Of a stretch of 64,000 bases of DNA, positions 61,733 to 64,000 are shown one piece after another. The position numbers and the translations under genes are program-made. The stretch is from Nonomuraea guangzhouensis. GTDB taxonomy: Bacteria; Actinomycetota; Actinomycetes; Streptosporangiales; Streptosporangiaceae. The DNA is taken from positions 186,001-250,000 of the forward strand of contig NZ_JAHKRM010000014.1 of NCBI RefSeq assembly GCF_019396345.1, in the 5' to 3' direction. Positions within the stretch are counted from its first letter, which is position 1. Every line of letters starts with the position of its first letter. The notes beneath the pieces were generated by a model. The model saw only the letters and a list, made by a program, of their open reading frames with translations. It was not told the DNA's origin and searched no databases.

Positions 61733-63772
61733 CTACTGGGTCGTGCAGACGGTTCCGTTGAGGGTGAAGACGGCAGGTAGCACGTTCGGGCCGTTGTAGT
61801 TGCCGACGAAGCCGATCGAGGTCGATCCTCCGGTGGGCAGCGAGCCGTTTCCGGCCTCGTTGACGGCCTTGACGTCCGATCCGTTCTGCGTCCAGACGGC
61901 GCTCCAGCCGCTGCCCAGGCTCTGCCACGTTCGGGGCCAGCTGAAGTTCAGGGTCCAGCCGTTGATCGGTGCGCCGTTGTTGGTGATGTCGATGGAGCCG
62001 ACGTAGCCGCTGGCCCAGTCGGTCTGGATGGTCAGCCGTACCGAGCAGGAGCTGGACGCGGGTGTGCCGGTGGTGAACGTCAGCGGCGGGGAGGCCCACG
62101 AGAGGCCGCCGCCACTGTCCCGGGCGATCACGTTGAGCGTGTAGCGGGTGCCTGGAGTGAGGTTGTGCACCGTGAGCGAGGTGCCGGGGGTCTCGCCGAG
62201 TTGCTCGCTGATGGCGCCGTTCTGGCGGTGGAGCTCGTACTTGGCGATCGGGCGCGCACCGGGGGCGGCGGCGGGCCAGGAGATCGTGGCGGTTCTGTCC
62301 GTGACGTTGGTGGCGGTCGGCTGCCCCGGCGTGCCCGGACGGCCGGTCTGGGGTGTGGAGGGGTGCAGGACGATCGTGGTCAGGGAGAGCGGGGACAGGG
62401 TCTGGCTGGTCGCGGTTCCCGCTGTCGAGCTGGTGATGCTCGTGGCGCCGTTGGTGTGCGTCAGTACGGTCGGCGCGCCGGACGCCGGGCTGAAGCCGGA
62501 GTAGCTGATCGTGACGGGGTAGGACGTGTCGGATGACGTATTGATCAACAGGACGGAGAGATCGCCGTTGGGGCGGCGGGCGGCGTGCGCGGTGACCTTC
62601 GCCTGGTCGGTCGCGGCCCGGATGAACTGGTCGCCGGGGCGGGCGAACCTGCTCATCATCTGCAGTGCGTAGTACGGCGCGAACGGGGTGTTCAGCGGCG
62701 GCTCGCAGACGCTGCCGTCGGAGGTGCAGGTAGCGCTCGACAGCAGGCCGAAGTCTCCGTAATCGGTATGCCCTTCGACCTGGGTGACGTTGCCGATGCC
62801 GTTGTGGACGTTCCACCAGTCGACCGTGAACACCCCGTTCGCCAGCACCGTCGCGTAGGCGTCGGCGGCGGCCAGCGCGCCGGGCTGCGTGTTGGTGCCG
62901 GCGCTGCTGGACCCCGTGTTGAACTCGGTCATCGCGAGGCCGATCCGCTCGGATCCGGGCCCGGCGTACTTCGCGATCTGCTGCCGGGTGAGTTGGATCA
63001 TGTCGGGGACCTGGGCGGACTTGTCGAGGGCGCCGGGGTACCAGTGCAGGATCACGAAGTCGATCTTCGGGCCGGCGATCGACAGGACGACCTTGTTCCA
63101 GGTGCCGTTGTCGCCGTCGGCGACGATGCCGTCGGGCCAGTTGGCGGCCGTGGTCAGCACTGCGCCGATCTTGATGGTGGGGTCGACCGCCTTCATCGCG
63201 TCCGCGTAGGACACGACGTTGCGGGCGTACTCGGCCGGGCTCTTGTCGGCGTGGTTGTCCGCCTCCCAGGCGGAGCCGTAGTGGCCGTTGCCGTAGTTCT
63301 CGTTGCCGATCTCCCAGTACTTGACGCCGTAGCCCTTGGTGACGTTGGCGCTACGTACCCAGGCCGCGGCCTCCTCGGCGGTGCCGGTGCCGTAGTTGGC
63401 GGTCACCATCGGCTGCGCCCCGGTGCGACGTACCCCACGCATGAAGGTGTCGAAGTCGGTGTTGGGCGCCACGTAGCCGCCGGGAGCGGTGTGGTCGACC
63501 CAGTGGTAGATGTCCGAGTAGGAGCCGCCGGGATAGCGCAGCAGCTTCACGCCGGCGTCCTTGAGCAGGTCAGCGGTCGCGTCGGTGCCCAGATTGGTGT
63601 CCCAGATCGCATGGTTGGTGCCGATACCGGTTTCGGGGACGGTGGCGAGCGCGGCGCGGGCGTTGACGGTCACCGCGACCGGGGTGACCTCGTCGGCGTA
63701 CGCCGCGGGGGCGTTCAGCGCGGTCAGCGTCAGCAGGACGGCGGACGCGGCTCGTAAGGAGAATCTCGGCAT
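61733..63772 (-). CDS. secreted glycoside hydrolase with FnIII and CBM2 domains
   Basis: A 679-residue secreted enzyme. The signal peptide ends near AAYADE. The catalytic domain is a clan GH-A type barrel with acid/base Glu in YWEIGNENYGNGHY near residue 155 and nucleophile Glu in LAMTEFNTGSSS near 285; the arrangement resembles alpha-L-arabinofuranosidases (GH51-like). A beta-domain, an FnIII repeat near 480-570 (SWPAAAPGARPIAKYELHRQ) and a C-terminal cellulose-binding CBM2 (SCSVRLTIQTDWASGYVGSI, ending in the terminal Cys) follow. It probably acts on plant cell-wall polysaccharides. GAGGTG precedes the ATG. Confidence 0.88.
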   Translation of the reverse strand: MPRFSLRAASAVLLTLTALNAPAAYADEVTPVAVTVNARAALATVPETGIGTNHAIWDTNLGTDATADLLKDAGVKLLRYPGGSYSDIYHWVDHTAPGGYVAPNTDFDTFMRGVRRTGAQPMVTANYGTGTAEEAAAWVRSANVTKGYGVKYWEIGNENYGNGHYGSAWEADNHADKSPAEYARNVVSYADAMKAVDPTIKIGAVLTTAANWPDGIVADGDNGTWNKVVLSIAGPKIDFVILHWYPGALDKSAQVPDMIQLTRQQIAKYAGPGSERIGLAMTEFNTGSSSAGTNTQPGALAAADAYATVLANGVFTVDWWNVHNGIGNVTQVEGHTDYGDFGLLSSATCTSDGSVCEPPLNTPFAPYYALQMMSRFARPGDQFIRAATDQAKVTAHAARRPNGDLSVLLINTSSDTSYPVTISYSGFSPASGAPTVLTHTNGATSITSSTAGTATSQTLSPLSLTTIVLHPSTPQTGRPGTPGQPTATNVTDRTATISWPAAAPGARPIAKYELHRQNGAISEQLGETPGTSLTVHNLTPGTRYTLNVIARDSGGGLSWASPPLTFTTGTPASSSCSVRLTIQTDWASGYVGSIDITNNGAPINGWTLNFSWPRTWQSLGSGWSAVWTQNGSDVKAVNEAGNGSLPTGGSTSIGFVGNYNGPNVLPAVFTLNGTVCTTQ

Positions 63773-63812
63773 CGGTGCACCTCGCCATGGGTAGCGCTAT
63801 CCACTCGACGAT

Positions 63813-63842
63813 GATCGTGCGGGGTGTCGCCCGGCTCGTCAA
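63813..63842 (-). promoter_or_regulatory. candidate promoter of the glycoside hydrolase gene
   Basis: TTGACG (63842-63837) is followed after 17 bases by CACGAT on the minus strand, about 41 bases upstream of the start codon. The operator GTGAAACTTTCAC lies just before the -35. Confidence 0.4.
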
Positions 63843-63848
63843 ACAAGG

Positions 63849-63861
63849 GTGAAACTTTCAC
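63849..63861. promoter_or_regulatory. GTGAAACTTTCAC palindrome, probable LacI-type operator
   Basis: A perfect palindrome of 13 bases (odd centre C) upstream of the glycoside hydrolase. Sites with the GAAACTTTC core precede xylanase and arabinosidase genes in Streptomyces, where LacI-family repressors such as BxlR act. The match and position support sugar-controlled repression. The regulator is not in this window. Confidence 0.55.
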
Positions 63862-64000
63862 GCCGACAGCTGTGGCTCCATTCACCGAATAAGTAATTAT
63901 CAACTGCGTCTCGGTATTAGTTGTCCACGGCAAATACCTTGACAGTCGGCTGGGAGGAGGACTTTGCTTGGGCCAAGATCCGCAAAGGTGCGCGCACGTA
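63862..64000. other. window end, no gene seen
   Basis: A plus-strand TTGACA followed after 18 bases by TTTGCT (63939-63968) could be a promoter reading out of the window. No ORF is visible in the last 140 bases. Confidence 0.3.

Overview
The window is high-GC DNA from an actinomycete. Codon third positions are almost all G or C, start codons are often GTG, and many genes overlap by 4 bases (ATGA, GTGA, TGATG). The gene content (AICE-type replication and transfer genes, TPR-type XRE regulators, a LuxR regulator with an AAA domain, DUF2637, DUF6197, CBM2) fits the Streptosporangiales or Streptomycetales. A Nonomuraea-like genome is my guess, not something the sequence proves.

Layout. 1-10 kb is an accessory patch: a cut-off gene, a membrane-anchored hypothetical, a coupled three-gene operon ending in a DUF6197 protein, a complete IS630-family element with TA flanks, a large MobF (TrwC-type) relaxase-helicase, an unidentified protein and frameshifted gene relics. 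10-25 kb is a stress-protein block: DUF1931 protein, cNMP-binding FAD oxidoreductase, thioredoxin, ClpB, a MerR-like chaperone modulator, DnaJ, GrpE and DnaK, a LuxR-AAA regulator, a DUF2267 protein, a transporter and a PsiE protein, followed by a decayed drug transporter. 26-36.8 kb is a compact cluster of divergent operons. An XRE/TPR regulator and a RibD-like protein face a tight operon with a thymidylate-synthase homologue, a carbamoyltransferase, a glycosyltransferase-like protein, a P-loop kinase, a methyltransferase, an APH-like kinase, a histidine phosphatase and a kinase-epimerase fusion. It looks like a pathway to a hydroxymethylated, carbamoylated nucleoside or nucleotide, because the synthase carries Asp where dUMP-specific enzymes carry Asn. 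37.4-40.9 kb holds defence-like genes (an Mrr-type nuclease, and a DUF4365 nuclease-like protein with an unknown partner).

41.3-50.65 kb is the core of an actinomycete integrative and conjugative element: TraB/FtsK translocase, two Spd-like membrane proteins, a DnaB_N-DUF3987 replication protein, excisionase, XRE regulator and a tyrosine integrase whose 3' end runs into tRNA-Lys. Repeats downstream of the translocase and a large inverted repeat next to the replication gene are candidate clt and origin sites. I found no second copy of the tRNA-Lys 3' end to the left, so the far end of the element or island is unknown and may lie outside the window.

50.7-55.9 kb looks like chromosomal backbone: acyl-CoA dehydrogenase, PspC protein, MFS transporter, minimal metallopeptidase, metallophosphoesterase and a tRNA-Glu/Asp/Phe cluster. 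A 49-base exact copy of the tRNA-Phe 3' part lies 2.1 kb downstream and brackets a small island with a secreted four-cysteine protein. 58-64 kb holds a barstar-domain protein, an SDR-MFS pair with a TetR regulator, and a secreted glycoside hydrolase with fibronectin III and CBM2 domains behind a GAAACTTTC-type operator.
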